In this document: piece by piece, positions 7,708-18,359 of the stretch
Layout: the number at the start of each line of letters is the position of its first letter
How positions within the stretch are numbered: the stretch's first letter is position 1
Assembly (NCBI GenBank): GCA_903926565.1
Contig: CAIYJU010000191.1
Coordinates: 28,588 to 92,587, forward strand
Reading direction: 5' to 3'
Length of the DNA stretch: 64,000 nucleotides
Source: an uncultured Bacteroidales bacterium
GTDB lineage: Bacteria; Bacteroidota; Bacteroidia; Bacteroidales; FEN-979
Notes under the pieces: model-generated
What the model saw: only the letters and a program-made list of their open reading frames with translations
Databases searched by the model: none
What the model was told of the DNA's origin: nothing
Program-made: the position numbers and the translations under genes

Positions 7708-8763
7708 ATGAAGATCGTAACAATCGTCGGTGCCCGTCCGCAATTTATCAAAGCAGCGACTGTTTCAAGGATCATCCGGGCACATCCTGAAATCCATGAA
7801 ATCCTTGTCCACACAGGCCAGCACTATGACGAAAACATGTCAGATGTGTTCTTCAGAGAACTGAGCATCCCCGTCCCGGATTACAATCTTGAAGTCGGGT
7901 CGGGAAGCCACGGGGAACAAACGGGAAGGATGCTGAAAGGTATTGAAGAGGTACTCGTAAGCGAAAAACCCGACTGCACCATGGTTTACGGAGATACGAA
8001 TTCAACACTTGCCGGGGCCCTGGCCTCGGTAAAACTACACATCCCCGTTGCACATGTGGAGGCCGGACTGAGAAGTTTTAACCGTGCAATGCCGGAAGAG
8101 ATCAACCGGATCGTTACCGACCGTATTTCTGACATGCTGTTTGCTCCCACGCAGACAGCGATCGACAACCTCACGACAGAAGGACTTGCAGGCATTACTT
8201 GTTTTACAGGTGATGTTATGTATGACTCTGTCCTGTTTTACAGCGAATGGATACAGCGGGATCCGGCGAAATACAGAACGGCAGGTTTGCCGGCCAACTA
8301 CCTGCTGGCAACCATCCACCGGGCTGAAAACACCGACAACCCCGAAAATCTCAGGAACATCTTCACGGCATTGGCAAAATTGAACAAGGATGTTGTGCTG
8401 CCGATCCATCCGCGTACCAGGAAAATCATTCAGACATCCTTCTCGATCCCCGGAAATGTGCATATCATTGACCCGGTAGGTTACCTTGAAATGCTCAAAT
8501 TAACCATGGATGCCACAAAAGTCCTTACCGATTCCGGCGGCCTTCAGAAAGAAGCCTATTTCCTTCAGAAACAATGCATCACCCTCCGCACTGAAACAGA
8601 ATGGGTTGAAACCCTTCACGATAATTGGAACATCATCACAGGCAGCGATCCACAAAAAATAGAAGCCGCCGTATTGAGCGATATTCCTTCTGCAACGCAG
8701 CAACTTTGTTTTGGAGATGGAAAATCTGCCGGGATCATCCTTGAAAAACTGCTCAGTTTATAA
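7708..8763 (+). CDS. wecB: UDP-N-acetylglucosamine 2-epimerase (non-hydrolysing)
   Basis: A 351-residue cytosolic enzyme that interconverts UDP-GlcNAc and UDP-ManNAc for surface polysaccharides. Family motifs in order: VGARPQFIKAA (residues 6-16), HTGQHYDENMSD (36-47), VYGDTNSTLAGALA, HVEAGLRSFNRAMPEE with the Glu of the active site, IHRAENTDNP and TDSGGLQKEA near the C-terminus, where UDP is bound. The length is a little shorter than E. coli WecB (376). The ATG lies 22 bases after the end of rnpB. No UDP-ManNAc dehydrogenase gene is beside it, so the product could enter any of several envelope glycans. Confidence 0.93.
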   Translation: MKIVTIVGARPQFIKAATVSRIIRAHPEIHEILVHTGQHYDENMSDVFFRELSIPVPDYNLEVGSGSHGEQTGRMLKGIEEVLVSEKPDCTMVYGDTNSTLAGALASVKLHIPVAHVEAGLRSFNRAMPEEINRIVTDRISDMLFAPTQTAIDNLTTEGLAGITCFTGDVMYDSVLFYSEWIQRDPAKYRTAGLPANYLLATIHRAENTDNPENLRNIFTALAKLNKDVVLPIHPRTRKIIQTSFSIPGNVHIIDPVGYLEMLKLTMDATKVLTDSGGLQKEAYFLQKQCITLRTETEWVETLHDNWNIITGSDPQKIEAAVLSDIPSATQQLCFGDGKSAGIILEKLLSL

Positions 8764-10830
<2,067 letters not shown>

Positions 10831-10856
10831 TAACCGGTGACTTAACCAAATCGCGC

Positions 10857-12131
10857 ATGACCCGAAAAAAGTACATCTATCTGATTGCCGGAATCCTGGC
10901 ACTGACGATTATCGCCTATTTCTTCTTCGGAAAAAATAACAAAAAGCAACAGATAACTTCTCCGGTTAAAAAAGGTAGTTTCCCGATAGAAGTAACCACC
11001 ACCGGGGAGTTGGTCGCGAAGAGCTCAGAAAAAATCACCGGCCCGCAGAATCTCCGGCAAATCCAAATATATCAGGTTAAAATACAAGATATTATACCTG
11101 ACGGTACCGTCGTAGATTCCGGACAATACGTTGCCTCACTCGACCGCACGGAGATTTCCAACAAAATCAAGGATGAAGAAACCAACCTTGAAAAGCTGGA
11201 GACCCAGATGACTAAAACTCGCCTGGACACTTCCCTTGAACTTCGGAGTGCGAGGGATGAGCTGATAAACCTTAATTATGCCCTTGAAGAGAAAAAAATC
11301 ACCCGCGAGCAGTCAATATATGAACCACCCGCCACCATCAGGCAGGTTGAAATAGATCTTGAAAAAGGTAAACGTGCTTTTGAACAGGCGGAAAAAAACT
11401 ACAACCTCCGCTATCAGAAGGCAGTCGCCAACATGCAGGAAGTGGCTGCTTCCTACAACCAGGCTCAGCGCAAACTTGAGCAGATGAAGGAGGTTCTCAC
11501 ACAGTTCAACGTCACTGCTCCAAAGGCAGGAATGGTTATCTACAAGCGTAACTGGGACGGTAACAAGATGGGGATCGGGGCAACCGTAAGCATGTGGGAT
11601 CCGGTTGTTGCAGAACTGCCTGATCTGACGAAAATGATCTCTAAAACCTATATCAACGAAATTGACATCAGTAAAGTTAAGGTAGGCCAACTCGTTCAGC
11701 TTGGCATTGATGCGTTCCCCGATAAAAAATTCACAGGCAAAGTCATGGAAGTTGCAAACATCGGAGAACAAAACCCCAGTAACAATGCCAAAGTGTATGA
11801 AGTAAAAATAATCGTGAACGAATTCGATTCAACCCTGCGGCCGGCGATGACAACCAAAAACAAGATCCTGACTACAACCATCGACAATGTGCTGTTTGTT
11901 CCTATCGAAGCAATATTCAGCAATGACTCTATTGCCTACGTCTATAAAAAAGACGGGGGAAAAGCTGTCAAACAGCAGATAATCGCCGGTCAGTCCAATG
12001 ACAATGAGATCATTATTCAGGCAGGGCTTGATGCCAAAGATGAAGTTCTCCTTGTGGCTCCTGAAAAAGCAGAAAACCTTTCACTGGTTCCCCTTTCAAA
12101 GGAGACGATCTTGAAATTCAAAAAGAAATAA
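10857..12131 (+). CDS. MacA/HlyD-type periplasmic adaptor of an export pump
   Basis: A 424-residue membrane-fusion protein. One N-terminal helix (residues 5-24, YIYLIAGILALTIIAYFFFG) anchors it in the inner membrane. A coiled coil of about residues 95-215 is rich in Glu, Gln, Arg and Leu (LEKLETQMTKTR..., QAEKNYNLRYQKAVANMQEV). Lipoyl-like halves flank it (VKKGSFPIEVTTTGELVAKS and FNVTAPKAGMVIYKRNW), and a beta-barrel and C-terminal domain follow (DFPDKKFTGKV-type strand, EVLLVAPEKAENLSLVPLS). Such adaptors connect an inner-membrane pump to a TolC duct. It is the first gene of a three-gene set and begins 26 bases after gyrB, possibly by read-through. No ATPase is encoded nearby. Confidence 0.85.
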   Translation: MTRKKYIYLIAGILALTIIAYFFFGKNNKKQQITSPVKKGSFPIEVTTTGELVAKSSEKITGPQNLRQIQIYQVKIQDIIPDGTVVDSGQYVASLDRTEISNKIKDEETNLEKLETQMTKTRLDTSLELRSARDELINLNYALEEKKITREQSIYEPPATIRQVEIDLEKGKRAFEQAEKNYNLRYQKAVANMQEVAASYNQAQRKLEQMKEVLTQFNVTAPKAGMVIYKRNWDGNKMGIGATVSMWDPVVAELPDLTKMISKTYINEIDISKVKVGQLVQLGIDAFPDKKFTGKVMEVANIGEQNPSNNAKVYEVKIIVNEFDSTLRPAMTTKNKILTTTIDNVLFVPIEAIFSNDSIAYVYKKDGGKAVKQQIIAGQSNDNEIIIQAGLDAKDEVLLVAPEKAENLSLVPLSKETILKFKKK

Positions 12132-12177
12132 GACCACCTGTCCTGATGTTTAGTTTTATCTGCTAATTGCAAAATGC

Positions 12178-13554
12178 ATGCTGGAACGTTATAAATACAT
12201 TTTCAACATCGCCCTTGAAGCCGTATTTCTGAATAAATTCAGGTCTGTTCTGACTGCATTGGGTATCATTTTCGGCGTAGCTGCCGTAATTACCATGATG
12301 GCCATTGGTAACGGTGCTGAAAAGGAAATTCTTGACCAGATGAAACTCGTTGGAGTCAACAACATTCTGATCGCACCAAAATCTGAAAACAACAAAAACA
12401 GCTCAGCAAAAACCGGACAGGAGGACTCCCAGGCTGCTCAAAATAATTCAGAGATAATTGACAATAAAATATCATCTGGGCTCACCCTTCTTGATGCTGA
12501 GGGAATAAAGGCCATCATTCCGACAGTTTCAAAAGTCAGCCCGGAGGTGAATTACAAGACCGACATTTTAAAGGATGGCGTCAAAGCATCAGCCAATTTT
12601 TCCGGAGTCACGCCTGATTTTTTCCAGGTGTTTGCACTGGACCTGCAGGAAGGGCTTATGTTCAACGAGGAACAGCTTAAATTTGGCAAAGCCGTCTGCA
12701 TCATCGGGCCATCCATAAAATCTAAATTTTTTCCTGCCGAAAGTGCCGTCGGAAAAGACATCAAGTGTGGTCCGATATGGTTACAGGTAATTGGGGTCCT
12801 GAAAAAAAGAGATGTGACTCAGTCAAGCATCGATAACCTGGGTATTTCAGATTATAACAACTCTATCTATGCACCCATCCAGACCCTGCTTCGCAGGTAC
12901 AAGGACCGGTCAGTTATAACGACGGCTTCACTCCGCGGCAATTCAACCCAGATCGACGACAATTCATACATGGTTACGTCCGGCAACGAAGGCGACAATT
13001 CAAAGGGACAGATCGACAAAATCGTAGTTCAGGTTAAGGAGAGCAGCCAGATAGGCCCCACGGTTGAAATTCTGAAAAAAATGATGGTCCGGCGGCACAG
13101 TGGAGTTGAAGATGTTGATATCATTGTCCCTGAGCTTTTGCTGAAAGCCGAGCAGCGAACCAGGGATATTTTCAACATTGTGCTTGGTGCCATTGCCAGT
13201 ATCTCGCTGCTGATCGGTGGAATTGGCATCATGAACATCATGCTGGCATCTGTAATGGAACGAATCAAGGAAATTGGTATCCGTCAGGCTATTGGCGCAA
13301 CAAAGCGTGACATCGTACTCCAGTTCCTCATGGAAGCCACATTACTGAGTCTCAGCGGCGGAATAATTGGTATTATTCTCGGACTCGCACTTTCGAGGAT
13401 CGTCATGGAACTCACCGATATCGTCACAATCGTCTCACCTGTTTCTGTTATCATTTCCTTTGGGGTTTCTGCCTCTGTAGGAATTATTTTCGGGTACATG
13501 CCGTCCCAGCGTGCCGCCGCGCAGGATCCTGTCGAATCCTTAAGACATGAATAA
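12178..13554 (+). CDS. MacB/FtsX-type ABC transporter permease
   Basis: A 458-residue permease without a nucleotide-binding domain: no Walker A or signature motif is present. The N-terminus (FLNKFRSVLTALGIIFGVAAVI, about residues 17-38) is the first membrane helix, followed by a MacB_PCD-type periplasmic domain (about 50-320). Three C-terminal helices form the FtsX domain, with the typical ISLLIGGIGIMNIMLASV, ERIKEIGIRQAIGA and LSGGIIGIILGLALS. In macrolide-type pumps the permease is fused or adjacent to an ATPase; here neither is true. A Gln/Asn/Ser-rich insert near residues 75-95 is unusual. Its last eight bases overlap the TolC-like gene, so the two are coupled. Confidence 0.88.
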   Translation: MLERYKYIFNIALEAVFLNKFRSVLTALGIIFGVAAVITMMAIGNGAEKEILDQMKLVGVNNILIAPKSENNKNSSAKTGQEDSQAAQNNSEIIDNKISSGLTLLDAEGIKAIIPTVSKVSPEVNYKTDILKDGVKASANFSGVTPDFFQVFALDLQEGLMFNEEQLKFGKAVCIIGPSIKSKFFPAESAVGKDIKCGPIWLQVIGVLKKRDVTQSSIDNLGISDYNNSIYAPIQTLLRRYKDRSVITTASLRGNSTQIDDNSYMVTSGNEGDNSKGQIDKIVVQVKESSQIGPTVEILKKMMVRRHSGVEDVDIIVPELLLKAEQRTRDIFNIVLGAIASISLLIGGIGIMNIMLASVMERIKEIGIRQAIGATKRDIVLQFLMEATLLSLSGGIIGIILGLALSRIVMELTDIVTIVSPVSVIISFGVSASVGIIFGYMPSQRAAAQDPVESLRHE

Positions 13555-15055
13555 CATGGAAAGAAAATTTATCACTCAAGTTGCCTTGCTGTTTCTGATA
13601 ATGACAGTTTTTGGCAGCCATGTTGTCTCTTACGGACAAATAAAACCCCGGCAGCTGACGTTGGCTGAAGCAATCGAAATTTCCAGAACCCAATCACCAG
13701 AGGCTTTGAATGCAAAACAGGCATTTAGCAAGAGTTACTGGGAATTCAGGTCTTTCAGGGCATCCTATTTGCCAGCACTTGCCCTCAATTCAACTTTGCC
13801 TGATGTAAATCAGGTCATCTCACCTTACTTAAACGCCGACGGATCACAAACATATTCCAATTCGCAAAAAATCAGTGCGTGGGCAAACCTTGCCCTCACC
13901 CAAAAAATAGGCATTACCGGAGGAACTGTTTCCGTAAACTCCTACCTGAGTGGCGTTCATAACGTCAATTCCGACAACCTGACTCCATACCTCAGTTACC
14001 CTGTAAGTGTTGAATTTAGCCAGCCCATCTTCACATTTAACCCATACCGGTGGGATAAAAAGATTAAACCACTCAGTTATTCAATTGCAAAGCGCAAGTA
14101 CATTGAGGCAATTGAACAAATCGCCATCAACACCACAAACTACTTCTTTACCCTGCTGCAGGCACAGGTTGACAAAAAAATTGCCACCATGAACCTGACA
14201 AATTCAGATGCGCTCTACACCATTGCCAAAAACAGGTATCTGCTGGGCAAAATTGCTGAAAATGAAATGCTGCAGATGGAATTATCATTCCTGAAAGCAC
14301 AGGCAGCACTGGAGAATGCCGATCTTAATCTTGACAATGCCCAATTCAAGTTCAAATCTTTCCTACGGATAAAGGAAGATGTGTCAATCGTGCTGCTTCC
14401 CCCCGGGAATATCGATTTTTTCAAAATTGACCCTACTAAAGCGGTGGCAATCGCCAATGAAAACTCATCGGTACCGCTTGATAAAAAAAGGCAATTACTT
14501 GAAGCGGCAAGTGCCGTTAACCTGGCAAAACTGGAAGGCAGGTTCGATGCAGAAATCCATGCGCTCATCGGGCTGCAGCAAACAGGAGCAACCTTACCCG
14601 ATGCGTATATCAATCCGCTTGATCAACGCCAGGTTTCCGTTAAATTGACAATTCCGATCGTCGACTGGGGTGTTGCACACGGGCAGATTAAAATGGCTCA
14701 ATCACAGGAGGAGATCATGAAAAATACCACAGAGCAAGAACTTATTGATTTTCAACGTGATGTTTACCTTAAAGTGATTGAATTCAACATGCAGCAAAAC
14801 CAGCTTGCAATCGCTGCCAAATCCGATACCGTTGCCAGAAAAAGCTATGAGGTGATCAAAGGCAGATTTCTAATCGGTAAAATGAACAATACACTTGAGC
14901 TTAACAATGCGCAGCTCGACAGGGATGATTCGGAAAAAAACTATTACGGTGCACTGCAAACCTTCTGGAGAACCTATTTCGAAATCCGGAAATTGACCCT
15001 GTTTGATTTCATAACCAATACTCCACTCCCATTTGACCTTCGGGATTTTAAATAA
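13547..15055 (+). CDS. TolC-family outer-membrane efflux protein
   Basis: A 502-residue outer-membrane duct protein. A signal peptide (ITQVALLFLIMTVFGSHVVSYG) precedes PRQLTLAEAIEISRTQSPEALNAKQ, the usual TolC N-terminal repeat opening. Two internally similar halves contain long helical stretches rich in Ala, Asn, Gln and Leu (for example NEMLQMELSFLKAQAALENA and TLELNNAQLDRDDSEKNYYGAL) and a strand-rich part near LTIPIVDWGVAHGQIK. It would form the outer-membrane exit of the adaptor/permease system upstream. The ATG at 13547 lies inside the permease gene; a second ATG at 13556 is an equally good start and gives a cleaner signal peptide. Confidence 0.88.
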   Translation: MNNMERKFITQVALLFLIMTVFGSHVVSYGQIKPRQLTLAEAIEISRTQSPEALNAKQAFSKSYWEFRSFRASYLPALALNSTLPDVNQVISPYLNADGSQTYSNSQKISAWANLALTQKIGITGGTVSVNSYLSGVHNVNSDNLTPYLSYPVSVEFSQPIFTFNPYRWDKKIKPLSYSIAKRKYIEAIEQIAINTTNYFFTLLQAQVDKKIATMNLTNSDALYTIAKNRYLLGKIAENEMLQMELSFLKAQAALENADLNLDNAQFKFKSFLRIKEDVSIVLLPPGNIDFFKIDPTKAVAIANENSSVPLDKKRQLLEAASAVNLAKLEGRFDAEIHALIGLQQTGATLPDAYINPLDQRQVSVKLTIPIVDWGVAHGQIKMAQSQEEIMKNTTEQELIDFQRDVYLKVIEFNMQQNQLAIAAKSDTVARKSYEVIKGRFLIGKMNNTLELNNAQLDRDDSEKNYYGALQTFWRTYFEIRKLTLFDFITNTPLPFDLRDFK

Positions 15056-15098
15056 AAAATATTTCCCAATCCTATTAAAACTGTTTCTAAATAATGCC

Positions 15099-15106
15099 TA
15101 TCTTTG
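15099..15106 (+). promoter_or_regulatory. -7 box of the peroxiredoxin gene
   Basis: TATCTTTG lies 36 bases before the ATG at 15143. No convincing -33 element was seen. Confidence 0.45.
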
Positions 15107-15142
15107 CACTGACGAAACATCATAATCTAAAACCTATTATCT

Positions 15143-15775
15143 ATGGCAGTATTAGTTGGAAAAAAAGCTCCTTTATTTGAAGCGGAAGCCGTTATCAATG
15201 GCGGTGAATTTGTTGACAAGTTTTCACTTGCACAGTACATTGGCAAGAAACATGTGGTTTTCTTCTTTTACCCGCTCGACTTTACCTTTGTTTGTCCTAC
15301 AGAAATCGTAGCATTCCAGGATAAACTTGCAGAATTCGAAGCAAGAAATGTTGCAGTTGTCGGATGTTCCGTTGACTCCAAATTTTCCCATTGGGCATGG
15401 CTGAACACCGAACTCAGGAACGGCGGGATCAAGGGCGTTAAATTCCCGATCGTATCAGATCTTTCTAAAACAATTTCAGCAAACTTCGATGTGCTGGCAG
15501 GCGATTACGATTACAATGAAGAAGGCAACCTGGAATTCGTGGGCGGCCCTGTTGCATACCGTGGACTTTTCCTCATCGACAAGACCGGCGTTGTCCGCCA
15601 CCAGGTGGTGAACGACCTCCCGCTTGGCAGAAGCGTTGACGAAGCACTCCGAATGGTTGATGCGCTTCAGTTCTTTGAAGAAAATGGCGAAGTTTGCCCG
15701 GCCAACTGGCACAGGGGTGATGCAGGAATGAAAGCCACTGCAGAAGGTGTTGCAGCATACCTAGGCAAACACTGA
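15143..15775 (+). CDS. Typical 2-Cys peroxiredoxin (Prx1/AhpC subfamily)
   Basis: A 210-residue cytosolic thiol peroxidase that reduces H2O2 and organic hydroperoxides. The peroxidatic cysteine is Cys51 in FYPLDFTFVCPTEI, with the conserved Pro44 and Thr48 before it. The resolving cysteine is Cys185 in GEVCPANW. NGGIKGVKFPIVSD is the GGLG-like segment of the Prx1 group. The protein has no C-terminal Tyr-Phe motif (it ends YLGKH), which in this family usually means resistance to over-oxidation. Reduction is probably by thioredoxin or AhpF; neither gene is nearby. The gene is flanked by its own promoter box and a strong terminator, so it is likely monocistronic. Confidence 0.95.
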   Translation: MAVLVGKKAPLFEAEAVINGGEFVDKFSLAQYIGKKHVVFFFYPLDFTFVCPTEIVAFQDKLAEFEARNVAVVGCSVDSKFSHWAWLNTELRNGGIKGVKFPIVSDLSKTISANFDVLAGDYDYNEEGNLEFVGGPVAYRGLFLIDKTGVVRHQVVNDLPLGRSVDEALRMVDALQFFEENGEVCPANWHRGDAGMKATAEGVAAYLGKH

Positions 15776-15796
15776 TTTCCCAATCCAACAAATCAA

Positions 15797-15830
15797 GGCC
15801 GTTTCGTATCTGCGAAACGGCTTTTTTTTT
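15797..15830 (+). terminator. Intrinsic terminator after the peroxiredoxin gene
   Basis: GCCGTTTCG (15798-15806) pairs with CGAAACGGC (15813-15821) around a six-base loop, followed by nine T residues. Confidence 0.85.
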
Positions 15831-15846
15831 GGACCGAAAATTAATC

Positions 15847-15854
15847 TAAATTTG
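15847..15854 (+). promoter_or_regulatory. -7 box of the MBOAT gene
   Basis: TAAATTTG fits TAnnTTTG and is 23 bases before the ATG at 15878. Confidence 0.45.
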
Positions 15855-15877
15855 AGCGCTGTTTATTACTTTTTACA

Positions 15878-17389
15878 ATGCTCTTTACTTCACTGAATTT
15901 TCTTGTTTTTTTTGCGCTTACGACCGTTGTTTATTATTGGGTGCCTTCCCCTAAACGCTGGATCTTACTTCTTGCTGCTTCGTTGATTTTCTATCTTTTC
16001 TCAATTCCAGTGTACGCACTGGTACTCGTTTTCAGCATTGTTTCAAATTACCTTCTGGGAAATTGGATCAGCCGCTGCGCAGACAAATCCGCCAGGAAAC
16101 TGGCAATGATCACTGGTATTCTCTTCAACCTTTTCCTGCTAGCCGTTTTCAGATATGCAGGTTCTTTCATCGATATCCTGTCAGGTATGCCTCTGATTGT
16201 CAGGACCGGTGAGCCTGTTCTTCATCATATCATCATCCCGCTGGGGATATCCTTCTACACCTTCTCCAACATAAGCTACCTGGTTGAAATTAAAAGAAAA
16301 AATATCCAGGCAGAAAATCACCTGGGTTATTTCACCTGCTATATCTCCTTCTTTCCAAAGCTGATCCAGGGACCGATAGACCGGCCTCAGCATTTTATTC
16401 CCCAACTTCGAAAAAACCACCCGTTTGATTATCAGGAAGTAACTAACGGAATACGCCTGATGCTCTGGGGCTTTTTTAAAAAGCTGGTCATCGCTGATCA
16501 TCTCTCCCTGATGGTAAATGGAGTATATGACAACAAGGAGCACTGGCATGGCCCCCTGCTCGTGTTTTCAACAATCCTTTTTGCATTCCAGATCTACATG
16601 GATTTTTCCGGCTACATCGACATTGCCAGGGGGGCTGCACGAATCCTGGGCTTCAGGTTGTCCAGGAATTTCAACAGCCCCTACCTCTCAACCTCCATTA
16701 AAGAATTCTGGAACCGCTGGCATATTACTTTATCCCAGTGGTTAAGGGATTACCTGTTTCTTCCGGTGGCCTATTATGTGTCGGCCAAAATGAAAAAAGA
16801 AGCCTATGCAGGAATCAGGGTTGACAAGTATATCTATGCCATTGCAATCTCCGTAACATTTCTCCTGTGCGGCCTCTGGCATGGCAGCGGTTGGAATTTT
16901 ATTGCCTGGGGCGGGATATTTGCAATATACCTTATCACAGGCTCACTCCTCGAAAAACCTAAAAAACGTTTCTACAAAAAAACCGGGTTCTCCAATCACA
17001 AAAAAACATTCAATGCCCTCCAGGTTTCAATCACATTCATGCTCGTCTGTTTCGCCTGGATCTTCTTTCGCGCACCCGATCTCGGAAACGCCATGGAGAT
17101 CATATATAAACTTCCGTCCGGATGGAACAGTGACACGATGTGGGGAGTCCTTTCAACAATACAGGGATTGTTAAATCAGCAGAACCTGAGCTTGCCCGAA
17201 GGGGGAATCCTTCTGCTGCTCATACCCTCCGTCATTGGTATTGAATCCTTTTTTCAGGAGCATGCAAACCATCGGAAATTTTCAGTCCTGCCCATGACCG
17301 TGAGGTGGCTAACATATTATCTGCTGGTTTTATTGATCTGCTATTTTGGAATAGCTGAAACCAATTCATTTGTCTATTTTCAGTTTTAA
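15878..17389 (+). CDS. MBOAT-family O-acyltransferase (AlgI-like)
   Basis: A 503-residue multipass membrane acyltransferase with about 10-12 helices. Family motifs: IPLGISFYTFSNISYLVE, FFPKLIQGPIDRP, EFWNRWHITLSQWLRDYLFLP and CGLWHGSGWNFIAWG, whose His is the invariant MBOAT catalytic residue. AlgI/PatA-like members carry acyl (usually acetyl) groups across the inner membrane for O-acetylation of exported polysaccharide or peptidoglycan. The next gene, 22 bases on, encodes an SGNH-like periplasmic protein, which is the usual partner arrangement. The target glycan is not visible. It is preceded by the peroxiredoxin terminator and its own -7 box. Confidence 0.92.
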   Translation: MLFTSLNFLVFFALTTVVYYWVPSPKRWILLLAASLIFYLFSIPVYALVLVFSIVSNYLLGNWISRCADKSARKLAMITGILFNLFLLAVFRYAGSFIDILSGMPLIVRTGEPVLHHIIIPLGISFYTFSNISYLVEIKRKNIQAENHLGYFTCYISFFPKLIQGPIDRPQHFIPQLRKNHPFDYQEVTNGIRLMLWGFFKKLVIADHLSLMVNGVYDNKEHWHGPLLVFSTILFAFQIYMDFSGYIDIARGAARILGFRLSRNFNSPYLSTSIKEFWNRWHITLSQWLRDYLFLPVAYYVSAKMKKEAYAGIRVDKYIYAIAISVTFLLCGLWHGSGWNFIAWGGIFAIYLITGSLLEKPKKRFYKKTGFSNHKKTFNALQVSITFMLVCFAWIFFRAPDLGNAMEIIYKLPSGWNSDTMWGVLSTIQGLLNQQNLSLPEGGILLLLIPSVIGIESFFQEHANHRKFSVLPMTVRWLTYYLLVLLICYFGIAETNSFVYFQF

Positions 17390-17411
17390 TCTACATCACA
17401 CCAGGGAAGAA

Positions 17412-18359
17412 ATGAAACGACTCATGATCAATATCCTTCTGTTTACCCTCATCCTGGTTTTACTTATATACATCATCCCAATTGACAGAAGACAACGGTT
17501 CATTCAGTTAAAGGAAGATTGCTCATACCATGGAATCTGGTTCTTCGACCGGATTCACCACAATGCACACAGGGTTGATGTGGCATTCTTCGGGTCATCG
17601 CACACCATCAACGGTGTCATGGATGAATACATTCAGAATCAATTAAATACATTATCCGTACATGTCGTAAATCTTGGTTATTGCCGGTATGGTGTGAACA
17701 TCTATCCTGTGCTGCTCAAGGAGATCCTTCGTGCCAAAAAGCCCAAAATCCTCGTTCTTGAAGTTCGTGAAGATGAAAGCCGGTACAGTCATCCTGTGTT
17801 CCCGTATATTGCAGATGCCAGCGACATATTCCTCGCAACACCATTTTATAACCGCGACCTCGGAAGAGACTATTTCGACTCTTTTCTTTTTCGTCTGAAA
17901 TTAATAAAGGCGGAATACTTCAAAAACGATTCTCTGGTACCGGTCAGAACCAATGATTTCGGTTTCATGGGGTCAGCCGATACCGCCTCAAAAACATATC
18001 TTGAAAAGATCGACCTGGGACAAAAGAGGCCAAAATATCGCCAGAATAGCATGGAACGCTCTTTCTACATGACCTATCCACGCATCTACCTCAAAGAATT
18101 ATCGGAGTTGTGCATGAAAAATCATATCCTGTTGAATTTTCTCTATATCCCGCAGTATGGTTCGCCTGAGAAAGAGCCATTGGAGATGGACACGTATAAG
18201 AAGTATGGCAAAGTGTTGATTCCTCCCTCAGAAATTTTCAAAGATCAGGATAACTGGTTCGATGAGAACCATTTGAATCATGCCGGAGCCAGAAAACTCT
18301 CGGGCTGGGTAACAGATCAGATCAGAATGGATCTTGCTGAGTTAAAGAGGATCCCCTAA
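17412..18359 (+). CDS. SGNH-like membrane-anchored protein, partner of the MBOAT
   Basis: A 315-residue protein with one N-terminal helix (LMINILLFTLILVLLIYII) and a periplasmic domain. Two SGNH-hydrolase blocks are visible: VAFFGSSHTINGV (block I, nucleophile Ser) about residue 60, and DENHLNHAGARKL near the C-terminus (block V, Asp-x-x-His). This is the pattern of AlgJ/AlgX/PatB-like acetyl-transfer proteins that work with MBOAT proteins. Overall similarity to named families is not obvious, so the function is inferred from motifs and neighbour. ATG 17412 is chosen because a longer frame from 17370 would overlap the MBOAT gene and put a non-signal stretch first. Its stop shares bases with the convergent mazG (CTAA, 18356-18359). 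Confidence 0.7.
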   Translation: MKRLMINILLFTLILVLLIYIIPIDRRQRFIQLKEDCSYHGIWFFDRIHHNAHRVDVAFFGSSHTINGVMDEYIQNQLNTLSVHVVNLGYCRYGVNIYPVLLKEILRAKKPKILVLEVREDESRYSHPVFPYIADASDIFLATPFYNRDLGRDYFDSFLFRLKLIKAEYFKNDSLVPVRTNDFGFMGSADTASKTYLEKIDLGQKRPKYRQNSMERSFYMTYPRIYLKELSELCMKNHILLNFLYIPQYGSPEKEPLEMDTYKKYGKVLIPPSEIFKDQDNWFDENHLNHAGARKLSGWVTDQIRMDLAELKRIP

